Positions 25,494 to 33,832 of a stretch of 64,000 nt of DNA are shown here, piece by piece (the stretch's first letter is position 1; each line of letters opens with the position of its first letter). The position numbers and the translations under genes were made by a program. The stretch is from positions 23,599 to 87,598 of the forward strand of contig CALVEK010000008.1 in assembly GCA_944326555.1 (NCBI GenBank), read 5' to 3'. The notes beneath the pieces are model-generated. The model saw only the letters and a list, made by a program, of their open reading frames with translations. It was not told where the DNA came from and ran no database searches. This DNA is from Candidatus Gastranaerophilales bacterium (lineage in GTDB: Bacteria; Cyanobacteriota; Vampirovibrionia; Gastranaerophilales; Gastranaerophilaceae).

Positions 25494-26344
25494 TAAAAAA
25501 ACTCGTTGCATTAACTATAATATTGAACTGTTTATTATCACACACCAGCAACTGTGTGTACGCTTTATCATACAAAAATCAAGTTATAAAAACAGGAATA
25601 CAAAAAAATGTCGAAAAAGAAATAAATAAGAAGAAAAATTATGAAATTCCAATAATAGAAGATGAAATTGCACAAGTACAAACAGTAGGAACAAAAGGTA
25701 AAAAAAAGAAATACAAACAAGACGTCATCAATGATGATGCTCTGGATGGACTCAAAATAGCAAAATTACCACAAAAAAGAAAATACAAAAGAGTACTTAT
25801 TAGTGATGAAGAAGTCATTTTGACAGAAGAAAACAAAAAGTTTAAACGCCCTGTCTACACAGGTCAAATCAAAACAGAAAACGGCCTTGTTGTAATGCTC
25901 AAGCCTCTAAAAAAAGTTAAAACGAAAAGCTCTTATTTAAAAGTTAAAAACGAAAATAAAACAGAAAAGTACAAAATATCATCACCATCTATAGGTGATC
26001 AGATAGCCTTCAAAGTTATTGAAGATGTCCAAAAAGACGGAAAAATTATAATACCTAAAAATACAATAGTTTATGCCAAAGTCGGTACAATTTCGCCCAG
26101 AGCAATGGGCGGAGCGCCAGCTGAAATGACTTTAGAAAACTTTGAAATGATGGATAAAAACGGAAAACTTGTTCCACTGAGCGGAGAAATTTCAAGCAGC
26201 GGCTATTCTCTCTCCTTTTGGATAGGACTGGCTGAATTAGCTACAACACCTTTCTTATTTGGTCTTGCAGTACCACTTCTTAGACTATTACCGGGGGGAC
26301 AAGCTGTCGTAAGCCCCAGAAAAAATTATGTTGTATATTATTAA
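25490..26344 (+). CDS. Exported partner protein, module copy 1
   Basis: The 284-residue protein has a signal peptide (1-25), a basic disordered part, then a beta-rich domain with I-P-K-N-T-I-V-Y-A-K-V (around 195) and a hydrophobic segment (W-I-G-L-A-E-L-A-T-T-P-F). The beta domain aligns with L-P-A-G-T-I-A-H-G-S-V in the gene at 27138. This recalls the beta domain of TrbI/VirB10-like proteins and some envelope proteins, but I cannot assign a family. Overlap with the preceding gene suggests the two work together. Confidence 0.6.
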   Translation: MIKKLVALTIILNCLLSHTSNCVYALSYKNQVIKTGIQKNVEKEINKKKNYEIPIIEDEIAQVQTVGTKGKKKKYKQDVINDDALDGLKIAKLPQKRKYKRVLISDEEVILTEENKKFKRPVYTGQIKTENGLVVMLKPLKKVKTKSSYLKVKNENKTEKYKISSPSIGDQIAFKVIEDVQKDGKIIIPKNTIVYAKVGTISPRAMGGAPAEMTLENFEMMDKNGKLVPLSGEISSSGYSLSFWIGLAELATTPFLFGLAVPLLRLLPGGQAVVSPRKNYVVYY

Positions 26345-26366
26345 AATAAAAATAACGGAGAGATGA

Positions 26367-27050
26367 ATGAAAAATATTATTTTATGTCTTTTAACTTTAA
26401 TACTTTGCACTCAAATCTGTATAGCAGATGAGCTCAGACTTGATAAAGAAATAAAATATCAAAAACAAATTATGCAAATTGGATATAGAATTCTAAATGC
26501 CAATAAAATAGATAAAAGAATAACATTCTATTATGTACCCCAAAAAGAGGTAAAATCGAAAACAGATTTGGGCAAAAAGAAAGTAGAAATAAGTAAAGGC
26601 TTACTTCCATTTGTAGATTCAGATGATGAATTAGCCGCAATACTTTGCCACGAGATAACATACGGAACAGAAGCTCACAAAGGACTTTTAAGAAGAATTG
26701 GAATGAAAACAGCACCAAAAAAATTTGAGTTAAGAGCAGATAAAAATGCCGTCGATTTAATGGTAAACGCAGGATACAATCCAATTGCATTAATAATAAT
26801 ACTAAATAAAATTACTGATGAACCCAACTGGTTTGAAGGGTACTTTAGCCAACAATCAGGAAAGAAAAGATTGCTGGCTATATACGATTATGTCTACAAC
26901 AAATACCCGGAATACCTTATAGAGAATGATTACAAGAAAAACATATACTATCAAAATTTTCTTTTAACAACCAAAACAGAACGAAAAAAAATTAGAGAAA
27001 AATATACAGAAAAAAACACATTACCTGTAGATAATAAGAGCAAAAAATAA
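26367..27050 (+). CDS. M48-like pseudo-peptidase, module copy 2 (HEITY)
   Basis: A signal peptide (1-20) leads to an M48-type domain. The motif is H-E-I-T-Y (95-99, bases 26649-26663): the first His and the Glu remain but the second zinc His is Tyr. The third-ligand region (E-L-R-A-D-K-N-A-V-D) is intact. Zinc binding and catalysis are therefore impaired or lost, at an earlier stage of decay than in copy 1. It has a ribosome binding site (CGGAGAGATGA) and lies 22 bases after the first partner gene. Confidence 0.75.
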   Translation: MKNIILCLLTLILCTQICIADELRLDKEIKYQKQIMQIGYRILNANKIDKRITFYYVPQKEVKSKTDLGKKKVEISKGLLPFVDSDDELAAILCHEITYGTEAHKGLLRRIGMKTAPKKFELRADKNAVDLMVNAGYNPIALIIILNKITDEPNWFEGYFSQQSGKKRLLAIYDYVYNKYPEYLIENDYKKNIYYQNFLLTTKTERKKIREKYTEKNTLPVDNKSKK

Positions 27051-27137
27051 TAAAAAACTAATAATATAAACAGAGTATTTTCTAAATAAAATCGTTACAA
27101 AAGTGAATTAAGAAAAAATGTGGTGTAAAATCTTGGT

Positions 27138-28319
27138 ATGAAAAACTTTATCGCTTATATATTATTACTAGTAATATTTTTCGCACAAACCGGAACCTAT
27201 GGTATTGTAAAAGCAGCCGTTAATCCTGTGAGTGAAACTGTAGAAAAAGAAACCTCTGAAAACAACGACGTATTCAAAGGTCGAGCAGAGATAACTGATA
27301 AACAAGAAAAAGAAAATAAAAAACTCTTTACCGGTGAAATAGACCAACTCGAACCCAAAGATGTAATAAAGATGACGGTATCACAAGTACTAAGCTCTGG
27401 TTACACAGAAGAGGGTGATGAGTTCTTTGCAGAAATAACAAGCGAAGTTGAAGGGGATAAAGGTGTTATACTACCTGCAGGCACTATTGCTCATGGCAGT
27501 GTAAGAGAAATAGAAGAATCAAAAAGGTTAGGTAGAGACGGCTGGATTGAAGTCAGCTTTGATTACTTGATTACACCTGACGGCAGGGAAATACCGATAC
27601 AGGGTAAAATGAGCACGAAACTTAATCCCGTTGTCGGAACAACAAAAGTTGTTGCCAAAAGTGCAGGTTATACAGCTCTTGGTGGCGTAGTCGGAGGGGT
27701 TGTAGCACTCAACATGTTTGGTCTCCCTGCAGCAGTAGCAAGCCAAGGTTACACACTTGCAGGAGGTGCAGCGGTAGGCGGTGCCGTTGGACTGGGAATG
27801 GCTCTTTACAAGAAAGGTAAAGATGTTTTAATTTCTCCTGGTGATGAAATTCAAGTGAAAATAACAAAAGGCGTAGAATTGCCCGTATTTAGAAAAGAAG
27901 CTCTAATGCAAGAAGAATTTACTTGCGACGGTTTGAACGTAAAAATTACAAATATAAATTTTGAAAAAGATCCGTTTGGTGAAATGAACACAATAACTAT
28001 TGCTATTGTAATTACTAACCTCACAGATAAATATTTTACCGGCTTTGACATATCATTACAAAACGACCTAAATGCATCGTTCTACCCCTCTGTTTTCGGA
28101 GATACAACTATATTATTCTCAAAAATAAAACCAGGAGACAGAGTTTCAGGCAGAATCTCATTTTCTGTAGACAATATAAAAAGAAAACATTGGCTGGTTT
28201 TTTATGACAGAGCACAACGAAAAAGTGTCGCAAAACTTTCTATAGATAATGCCTACAAAGAAATTCAAGCAAAGAAAAAAGGCAAAAAGAAGAAAGCAAA
28301 AAAAAGATTAACAAACTAA
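27138..28319 (+). CDS. Exported partner protein, module copy 2, with C-terminal beta domain
   Basis: The 393-residue protein has a signal peptide (1-26), the same beta domain as the gene at 25490 (L-P-A-G-T-I near 115), and a Gly-rich hydrophobic region (G-G-V-V-G-G-V-V-A-L then G-G-A-A-V-G-G-A-V-G) that looks like a glycine zipper. An extra Ig-like beta domain and a very basic tail (K-K-G-K-K-K-K) follow. It ends the duplicated two-gene set. A membrane- or wall-associated role is inferred; the exact function is unknown. Confidence 0.6.
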   Translation: MKNFIAYILLLVIFFAQTGTYGIVKAAVNPVSETVEKETSENNDVFKGRAEITDKQEKENKKLFTGEIDQLEPKDVIKMTVSQVLSSGYTEEGDEFFAEITSEVEGDKGVILPAGTIAHGSVREIEESKRLGRDGWIEVSFDYLITPDGREIPIQGKMSTKLNPVVGTTKVVAKSAGYTALGGVVGGVVALNMFGLPAAVASQGYTLAGGAAVGGAVGLGMALYKKGKDVLISPGDEIQVKITKGVELPVFRKEALMQEEFTCDGLNVKITNINFEKDPFGEMNTITIAIVITNLTDKYFTGFDISLQNDLNASFYPSVFGDTTILFSKIKPGDRVSGRISFSVDNIKRKHWLVFYDRAQRKSVAKLSIDNAYKEIQAKKKGKKKKAKKRLTN

Positions 28320-28322
28320 AAA

Positions 28323-29075
28323 CTAGCTGTTAACCCCAAAACCAAACATGGCAAAGTCGTATTTTACAGGGTCATAAGAATCAAATTGCTTTAGATTTTT
28401 AGTTAATTCAAGAACAGCCTTGTAATCATTTTGGCTGCGGTTTAGTAATTCCAATTTTCTGGATACCCTTGCTACATGAACATCCATCGGAATTAAAAGC
28501 TCAGATTTATCAATAAAAGTCCATCTTCCTAAATCAACAGCACCACCTCTGACCATCCAACGTAAAAACATATTAAGCCTCTTACAAGCACTATTCTTGG
28601 ATGGATCAGGCAACAAATGATAAAAACCTTTAGTTACGGGTAAATCCACCCTTGAATAAAAATAATCAACTACAACCTGAAGCATACCTTTTATAGACTT
28701 ATTTATATTCCATCCGTACTCAAAAAGAGAGCCAAGGGATTCACCTGATAAATACAAATTTTTTAAAATCAAAATAATTTGTACCAAATCTATACCTACG
28801 GAAAATCTGTAAGAAAAATCATCCAAAATATGATTTGAAATATCAAAATTTTTTACAAACTCAAATGGTTTATTATCCATCTTGTCAAACAAAATATTCA
28901 ACTTTGAAATAAAAATCTCACGCTTACCATAAGCAAAAACAGAAGCCAGAAAAGCAGCAATTTCAACATCATACAAATCATTGTATCTATGAGGAAATTG
29001 TATAGGATCGTCTTTTATAAAATCTTTTGTTTCATATTTAGAAACCAGCTCATCCAGATATATTTTTGTATTCAT
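28323..29075 (-). CDS. TIGR02757 (DUF2400) family protein
   Basis: The 250-residue protein matches the TIGR02757 family, which is distantly related to HhH-GPD DNA repair enzymes. Recognisable parts are F-A-Y-G-K-R-E near residue 50, R-W-M-V-R around 170, and I-P-M-D-V-H-V-A-R-V-S-R-K-L near 196. Its start overlaps the tadA stop by four bases, so the two are coupled. Biochemical activity of the family is not established to my knowledge. Confidence 0.85.
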   Translation of the reverse strand: MNTKIYLDELVSKYETKDFIKDDPIQFPHRYNDLYDVEIAAFLASVFAYGKREIFISKLNILFDKMDNKPFEFVKNFDISNHILDDFSYRFSVGIDLVQIILILKNLYLSGESLGSLFEYGWNINKSIKGMLQVVVDYFYSRVDLPVTKGFYHLLPDPSKNSACKRLNMFLRWMVRGGAVDLGRWTFIDKSELLIPMDVHVARVSRKLELLNRSQNDYKAVLELTKNLKQFDSYDPVKYDFAMFGFGVNS

Positions 29076-29503
29076 CTCAATCTCTCAAAATATTGGCTTA
29101 GTATCAAATTACACTCTTCTTCCATTATACCGCCTTTATAATTAAGTTTCGAGGAATCAGCAATGAAGATATTACCAAACTTGCTAAAAGCTCCATACAA
29201 AACATCATAAGCACCAAAATATAAATTATCTATTCTTGACTGCATAATAGCCCAAGCACACATTGGACAAGGCTCCAGTGTAACATACATATCACAACCG
29301 TTTAAACGCCAATTCCCAAACCTTAAAGCAGCCTCTCGCAATGCAAGAATTTCTGCATGTGCCGTTACATCATTTCTTTTTTCCTTTTCATTATGGAATT
29401 TAGAAATAATTTCATTATCATAAACAATAACAGCACCAACAGGGATATCATCACCTGATTTTGCAGCAATATCAATAGCTTGTTGCATAAAAAACTTATT
29501 CAT
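29072..29503 (-). CDS. tadA: tRNA-specific adenosine deaminase
   Basis: TadA converts adenosine 34 of tRNA-Arg(ACG) to inosine. The 143-residue protein has the zinc deaminase signature: H-A-E near residue 48 and P-C-P-M-C near 78, plus G-A-V-I-V. Size and motifs fit well. Other cytidine/adenosine deaminases share the fold, but the spacing and the A-E-I-L-A-L-R-E stretch favour TadA. Confidence 0.92.
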   Translation of the reverse strand: MNKFFMQQAIDIAAKSGDDIPVGAVIVYDNEIISKFHNEKEKRNDVTAHAEILALREAALRFGNWRLNGCDMYVTLEPCPMCAWAIMQSRIDNLYFGAYDVLYGAFSKFGNIFIADSSKLNYKGGIMEEECNLILSQYFERLR

Positions 29504-29516
29504 AACTTATAAATAT

Positions 29517-29573
29517 ATTACAAAATATTACAAATTTTCATTTTTTTTTAATGATTTTGTAATATTTCGTAAT
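29517..29573. promoter_or_regulatory. Inverted repeat of ATTACRAA boxes upstream of a sigma gene
   Basis: ATTACAAAATATTACAAA (29517-29534) is matched in reverse by TTTGTAATATTTCGTAAT (29556-29573), 18-base arms with one mismatch. Each arm contains two ATTACRAA half-sites. A fifth box (ATTACGAAAA, 29711-29720) lies near the sigma gene start. The array sits between tadA and the sigma gene and directly upstream of a promoter candidate, as expected for an operator. Confidence 0.5.
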
Positions 29574-29580
29574 AAAACAC

Positions 29581-29609
29581 TTGCATTTTGATATACCGAG
29601 TGATATATT
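29581..29609 (+). promoter_or_regulatory. Candidate promoter of the sigma gene
   Basis: TTGCAT and TATATT are separated by 17 bases. The resulting 5' leader would be about 135 bases. A second possible -10 (TATACT) is at 29685-29690 but has no good -35. Confidence 0.4.
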
Positions 29610-29752
29610 AAGTATATACATTAGTGATATCTCATTTAAGCCGTCAGTGTCGATTAATAAAACACAAGAAACAGATAGAGCTTCTATACTGTGCTGTTTT
29701 TGTGCGAAAAATTACGAAAAATTAGGATATAAAATAAATTAGGAGTAAGTGT

Positions 29753-30670
29753 ATGTCTAAAAATTCAGTTTCATTAAAAAGCAACTTTACAAAACCAGAT
29801 TCTCACAATGTAATGCCACAAAGTACGGATGACGTTTTAAACAACTACATCAGACGTATATCTCAAATTGATGTACTAACGGCAGAGCAAGAAAAAGAAA
29901 CAGCAAAAACAGCAAAAGAAGGCACTGCAGAAGAAGCGACAAAAGCGAAGCAAAAACTTGTACAAGCAAATTTAAAACTTGTCGTAAATATCGCAAGAAA
30001 AAGCGTTCAAATTTCACATTTACCGATGATTGATTTGATACAAGAAGGCAATCTTGGACTTATGGTTGCAGTAGAAAAATTCGACTATAAACTCGGATAT
30101 AGATTTTCAACATACGCTGCTTGGTGGATAAAACAGGCAATCTTTAAAGCAATTTCTGAACAATCACACTGTGTAAAAATCCCTGTATACATACAAGAAA
30201 CATTGTCAAAATTTTCCAAAGTAAAATCATCACTTGAACAAAAATACAATACACAAGTAAAAACTGAAGACGTAGCAAAAGAAATGAATATATCAGCAGA
30301 CAAAATAGATGCATACCTGAGCGCATATACAAAATCAATTTCTCTTGACGCACAATTTGAATTAAATTCAGGCAGCCAAGTTACTCTTTCTGATATTTTA
30401 GAAGATCCAAAATCAAGTGCATACGCAGATGCAGAATACGAAAATCTAAAAAGAGACATAGAATCTGTTGTATCAACACTAAAAGAAAGAGAACAAGCCG
30501 TAGTACGAATGAGATACGGACTTGGTGAACTCGGTAGAAAAACACTTGAAGAAATAGGCAAAATATACGGAGTAACAAAAGAATGCATTCGACAAACAGA
30601 AAATAGAGCTCTAAGAAAACTAAGAGAGCTTAATTACACAAACAATCTACTCACTGCTTATATGCAATAA
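29753..30670 (+). CDS. Sigma-70 family factor of the RpoD type (group 2/3)
   Basis: The 305-residue protein has region 1.2 (V-L-N-N-Y-I-R-R-I), region 2 ([10 protein letters not shown] and A-A-W-W-I-K-Q-A-I), region 3 and region 4 ([13 protein letters not shown] and a full helix-turn-helix). Region 1.1 is absent and the protein is short for a primary sigma. Region 2.4 has [10 protein letters not shown], like SigA, so promoter specificity should be close to sigma70. The start follows TTAGGAGTAAGTGT. The ATTACRAA array upstream suggests regulated expression. Confidence 0.9.
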   Translation: MSKNSVSLKSNFTKPDSHNVMPQSTDDVLNNYIRRISQIDVLTAEQEKETAKTAKEGTAEEATKAKQKLVQANLKLVVNIARKSVQISHLPMIDLIQEGNLGLMVAVEKFDYKLGYRFSTYAAWWIKQAIFKAISEQSHCVKIPVYIQETLSKFSKVKSSLEQKYNTQVKTEDVAKEMNISADKIDAYLSAYTKSISLDAQFELNSGSQVTLSDILEDPKSSAYADAEYENLKRDIESVVSTLKEREQAVVRMRYGLGELGRKTLEEIGKIYGVTKECIRQTENRALRKLRELNYTNNLLTAYMQ

Positions 30671-30679
30671 TACCTTGAC

Positions 30680-30736
30680 AGCGTCCCTAAAAATTAGTAC
30701 AGCATAAAATTACAAAAAAGGGACGCTTTCTTTTAA
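30680..30736 (+). terminator. Terminator with a long loop after the sigma gene
   Basis: AGCGTCCCT (30680-30688) pairs with AGGGACGCT (30719-30727), followed by TTCTTTTAATT. The 30-base loop is unusually long for an intrinsic terminator. Confidence 0.65.
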
Positions 30737-30780
30737 TTGTTGAAAAATAATTAAAAAAAAACAACTACAGAATAACCGGA

Positions 30781-31050
30781 TTAAGGACAAATACTTTCCC
30801 AATCAATATCATCTTCATCTTCTTCACCGGGTTCCGGGATATGTTCACCATCTTCTATCATAATCTGAAGCATCAACTTTAATTGCTTTTTATAATTAGC
30901 CAATGCAATCTCTCTGGTTTTTGCACAATATGCAAAACTAGGAAACTCTTTAATTTCTATGTAATGATATGGATTACCGTTAAAATCCAGGTCAGTTCCC
31001 TCGATTAACGTCCAATCCAAATTCAAGTAATAATCAATATCTTTTTCCAA
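30781..31050 (-). CDS. HicB-like solitary antitoxin-fold protein
   Basis: The 89-residue protein has the HicB layout: a beta strand, then I-E-I-K-E-F-P-S-F-A-Y-C-A-K-T, then a helix (R-E-I-A-L-A-N-Y-K-K-Q-L) and D-G-E-H-I-P-E-P. No HicA toxin gene is adjacent and there is no DNA-binding C-terminus, so it is an orphan HicB-fold protein. It is the last gene of the leftward translation operon, 2 bases from the GerMN gene. The acidic tail (E-E-D-E-D-D) is unusual for the family. Confidence 0.65.
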   Translation of the reverse strand: MEKDIDYYLNLDWTLIEGTDLDFNGNPYHYIEIKEFPSFAYCAKTREIALANYKKQLKLMLQIMIEDGEHIPEPGEEDEDDIDWESICP

Positions 31051-31052
31051 AA

Positions 31053-31661
31053 TTAACCATCCAAAGAATTTTCTGTCAAAGGCTGAGAAATCATAATACC
31101 CTCACCACCAAGGACTTCTGCTTGTTTTCCGTTTATATACAAGTATATAGGTTTGTCAGGAGCATTTGCAATAGCCGTTTTAATAAGCTGCTTCATCCTA
31201 CTATACAAGCTGTCTGCACCACCACCGGTTTGAATATTTGAACTTACGTCAATTATAATCTTGTTCTTGCTTTCAACAATTCCCATAATTTTTACATTTT
31301 TGGGAATTTCAGAATAGACTCCGACTTTTTTCTCATACGGAGTTGGACCCAGTACAAGCTGATTTAACGAATACTTTAACTTTGATTCACCTTTCGGCAA
31401 CTCACGCTGAACCTTTTTGAAGACTCCGGTATCATTCTTATCCATACCAAGAAAATAAACTGTAACATACGTCTTTGGTACTTTTTTTACTTCAGTTTTT
31501 TTAACCTGAACAGGTTCTTTTTTTACAGGTTCAACGACCTGTTCTTCTTTCACCAGTTTCTTTTCAACTTTTGCATGCGGTGTATCAAAAAAATTGACCT
31601 TAACGTAAAAGAATGCAAGAGCTGCAAGCGTAAGTATAACTAATTTAGACCAAAAGCCCAT
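31053..31661 (-). CDS. GerMN-domain exported protein
   Basis: An N-terminal membrane segment (7-22) is followed by a Lys/Val/Glu-rich linker (30-65) and a GerMN domain (about 68-195), with L-V-L-G-P-T-P-Y-E-K, a conserved stretch of that domain, near residue 107. GerMN proteins are envelope-associated and occur with cell-wall enzymes. No spore context is seen here. It follows the LmeA-like gene and has a GAGGAAATATTT ribosome binding site. Confidence 0.8.
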   Translation of the reverse strand: MGFWSKLVILTLAALAFFYVKVNFFDTPHAKVEKKLVKEEQVVEPVKKEPVQVKKTEVKKVPKTYVTVYFLGMDKNDTGVFKKVQRELPKGESKLKYSLNQLVLGPTPYEKKVGVYSEIPKNVKIMGIVESKNKIIIDVSSNIQTGGGADSLYSRMKQLIKTAIANAPDKPIYLYINGKQAEVLGGEGIMISQPLTENSLDG

Positions 31662-31684
31662 AAATATTTCCTCTAAATAAACCT

Positions 31685-32563
31685 TTAATTATTATAATAG
31701 TTTTTGGGAACAATAACCAGCCCCTTAACAACAATTTTATTATCAACAAAATTAACATCCTTAATTTTTATTATGCCCTTTGAGTTATGCAACAAGTTGG
31801 ACTTAAATACGAAAGGATTCAACTTGTTTATAATCGGCAACAAGGCATCTACATTTAAAGACGTCAATGAATGTGGCAATTGTAAATCTGTAAAGAGGAT
31901 TTTACCATCTTCAACATACAAACTCATTGAAGAAGAAACAAGTTTGGGCTCTCCCAAAGTAAGAGGAGAAATAACTTTCATAGAAAACAAAAGTCTGTTA
32001 CCCTCAATAGAGGCTTTGGGATCAAAAATTTTGAACATAGATACACCGGCAACACTCACATTCATAGAGTTTAAAAGTTTCATGTATTCAGGAGTATTGA
32101 GTATCTTTTGCAAATCTGCTGAGGTAACATCAACAGAGAATGACATCAAAAAGTTCTCATTTGTGTAGACCTCTCCATCTTTGTAAATAAAATGATTATA
32201 ATCACACAAAGATTCAGCATTTACATTAGAAACATAAAAGCCATCTATATACGCACTATCTGCATGAGCAGAGAATTTCTTAAATTTACCCTGCATTAAT
32301 GATCTTGCACCAAATGGAGTTATATCGACTTTAAAATCAGCCGTTAAGTCTTCATCCATTTGTTTTTTTACTTGAGATTCCAAAATTGTTGAAAGTAAAA
32401 AATTCATCCCCGAAATTTTACTCAAAGTAGAAGAAATCGGTCCATTTATATTTTCCGGAACAGACGCACACATTTCTGTATCACAATATGATGTTACAGC
32501 AAATGCATTTAACGGCATAAAAGCAAGTAAAGCCCATATAATAAAAAATTTTATTTTATTCAT
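31685..32563 (-). CDS. LmeA/DUF2993-like phospholipid-binding exported protein
   Basis: The 292-residue protein has a signal peptide (1-22) and a beta-rich domain of the DUF2993/LmeA type, a lipid-binding tubular fold. Such proteins occur in Actinobacteria and Cyanobacteria. The assignment rests on the pattern of strands and the K-V-D-I-T-P-F-G and G-K-F-K-K-F stretch, so it is moderate. Its start overlaps the truB stop by four bases. Cys residues near the N-terminus (C27 and C32) may form a disulfide. Confidence 0.6.
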   Translation of the reverse strand: MNKIKFFIIWALLAFMPLNAFAVTSYCDTEMCASVPENINGPISSTLSKISGMNFLLSTILESQVKKQMDEDLTADFKVDITPFGARSLMQGKFKKFSAHADSAYIDGFYVSNVNAESLCDYNHFIYKDGEVYTNENFLMSFSVDVTSADLQKILNTPEYMKLLNSMNVSVAGVSMFKIFDPKASIEGNRLLFSMKVISPLTLGEPKLVSSSMSLYVEDGKILFTDLQLPHSLTSLNVDALLPIINKLNPFVFKSNLLHNSKGIIKIKDVNFVDNKIVVKGLVIVPKNYYNN

Positions 32564-33450
32564 GATTCAAATACCTTTTTAACTACAAGAACATTACCAT
32601 CAACCCCGCTTTGATGTGAGACATCTTGTTTTGAAATAGCACACAGCCTACCTTGATAAACCAGTGATACAAAATCACTACCAAAAATTTCATCCACCTC
32701 AAGACTCTGCCCATGCATAACCTTTTGATACTCACAATTAGAAAGTTGATAACAACTATATGATAAAACATCAATAGGATTAATCAAATTATTTAAAACA
32801 ACATCATAATCAGTTAAATCATCTAAAGGTATCGACTTTTCAATAAAAAATGGTCCTGACTCGGTTCTGACTAAGCCAGACATGACAGCACCACAACCCA
32901 AAGTCTGTCCCATATCGTTCACAATTGAACGGATATATGTACCCTTTGAACAAGTTACAGCAACTTCGGCTTCTTGTTTTTCATAATCAAAAGAGACCAA
33001 ACTAATTTTGTCAATGAATACCTTACGACGTGGTATATCATCAGGAATAATCCCTTGCCTTGCAAGTTCATAAAGTCTTTTACCATTGTAATGAACAGCC
33101 GAATAAGCAGGAGGAATCTGTTCTATCTCACCTAAAAAATTTTTAATAACTTCTTGTACGTGATTTTCTGTAACTTTGATATCAGAAAAAAATCTAACCT
33201 CACCATCAGTATCATAAGTATCAGAAATTTTGCCAAACTGCATAGCAGCAATATATGATTTTCTCTCCTGTAAAAATTCTATTAATCTGGAAGCCTTACC
33301 AATAGCGACAGGTAACACTCCCTCAGCCATAGGATCTAAAGTACCTGTATGACCAATCTGTTTTATTTTACAAACTTTCCTAAGCCTTGCTACAACGTCA
33401 TGCGATGTAATACCCTTAGGTTTATTTACATTCAAAAAGCCAAATAACAT
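32560..33450 (-). CDS. truB: tRNA pseudouridine(55) synthase
   Basis: TruB converts U55 of tRNA to pseudouridine. The 296-residue protein begins N-V-N-K-P-K-G-I-T-S-H-D-V-V and has G-H-T-G-T-L-D-P-M-A-E-G-V-L-P, with the catalytic Asp, and a PUA-like C-terminal part. It lies in the conserved order infB-rbfA-truB, 9 bases after rbfA, and is coupled to the next gene. Confidence 0.96.
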   Translation of the reverse strand: MLFGFLNVNKPKGITSHDVVARLRKVCKIKQIGHTGTLDPMAEGVLPVAIGKASRLIEFLQERKSYIAAMQFGKISDTYDTDGEVRFFSDIKVTENHVQEVIKNFLGEIEQIPPAYSAVHYNGKRLYELARQGIIPDDIPRRKVFIDKISLVSFDYEKQEAEVAVTCSKGTYIRSIVNDMGQTLGCGAVMSGLVRTESGPFFIEKSIPLDDLTDYDVVLNNLINPIDVLSYSCYQLSNCEYQKVMHGQSLEVDEIFGSDFVSLVYQGRLCAISKQDVSHQSGVDGNVLVVKKVFES

Positions 33451-33459
33451 TAAAACGTC

Positions 33460-33813
33460 CTAAATTTCGCCTTTCGAAATCTTATCTATAAGATCCATAA
33501 CCTTTGTGCCTCTTTCCAAAGAGTCATCAGGAATAAAACGCAACTCCGGCGTAAGTCTCAACCTTATTCTTTTTCCGACTTCGTATCTTATCTTTGAAAC
33601 ATTATCTTCTAAAGCATCGATTGTCTTTTGCTTAGACTCATCATCAGTAGTAAAAACTGAAAAATAGACTTTTGCAAAGGAGTTATCATGAGCAAGTTCT
33701 ATATCAGTTATAGAAATAACCCCTGCAATACGAGGGTCTCTGATATCTTTTTGAATTATATCAGCAATTTCTTTCATTAACGTTTTTCTGACACGCTCAT
33801 TTCTTAAAGACAT
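33460..33813 (-). CDS. rbfA: 30S ribosome-binding factor A
   Basis: RbfA helps mature the 30S subunit. The 117-residue protein has the KH-type fold signature: D-P-R-I-A-G-V-I-S-I-T-D-I near residue 27, and L-R-L-T-P-E-L-R-F-I-P-D-D-S near 90. It lies 19 bases downstream of infB and just upstream of truB, the usual order. Confidence 0.95.
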   Translation of the reverse strand: MSLRNERVRKTLMKEIADIIQKDIRDPRIAGVISITDIELAHDNSFAKVYFSVFTTDDESKQKTIDALEDNVSKIRYEVGKRIRLRLTPELRFIPDDSLERGTKVMDLIDKISKGEI

Positions 33814-33832
33814 TGTTTACCTCTTACAAATA

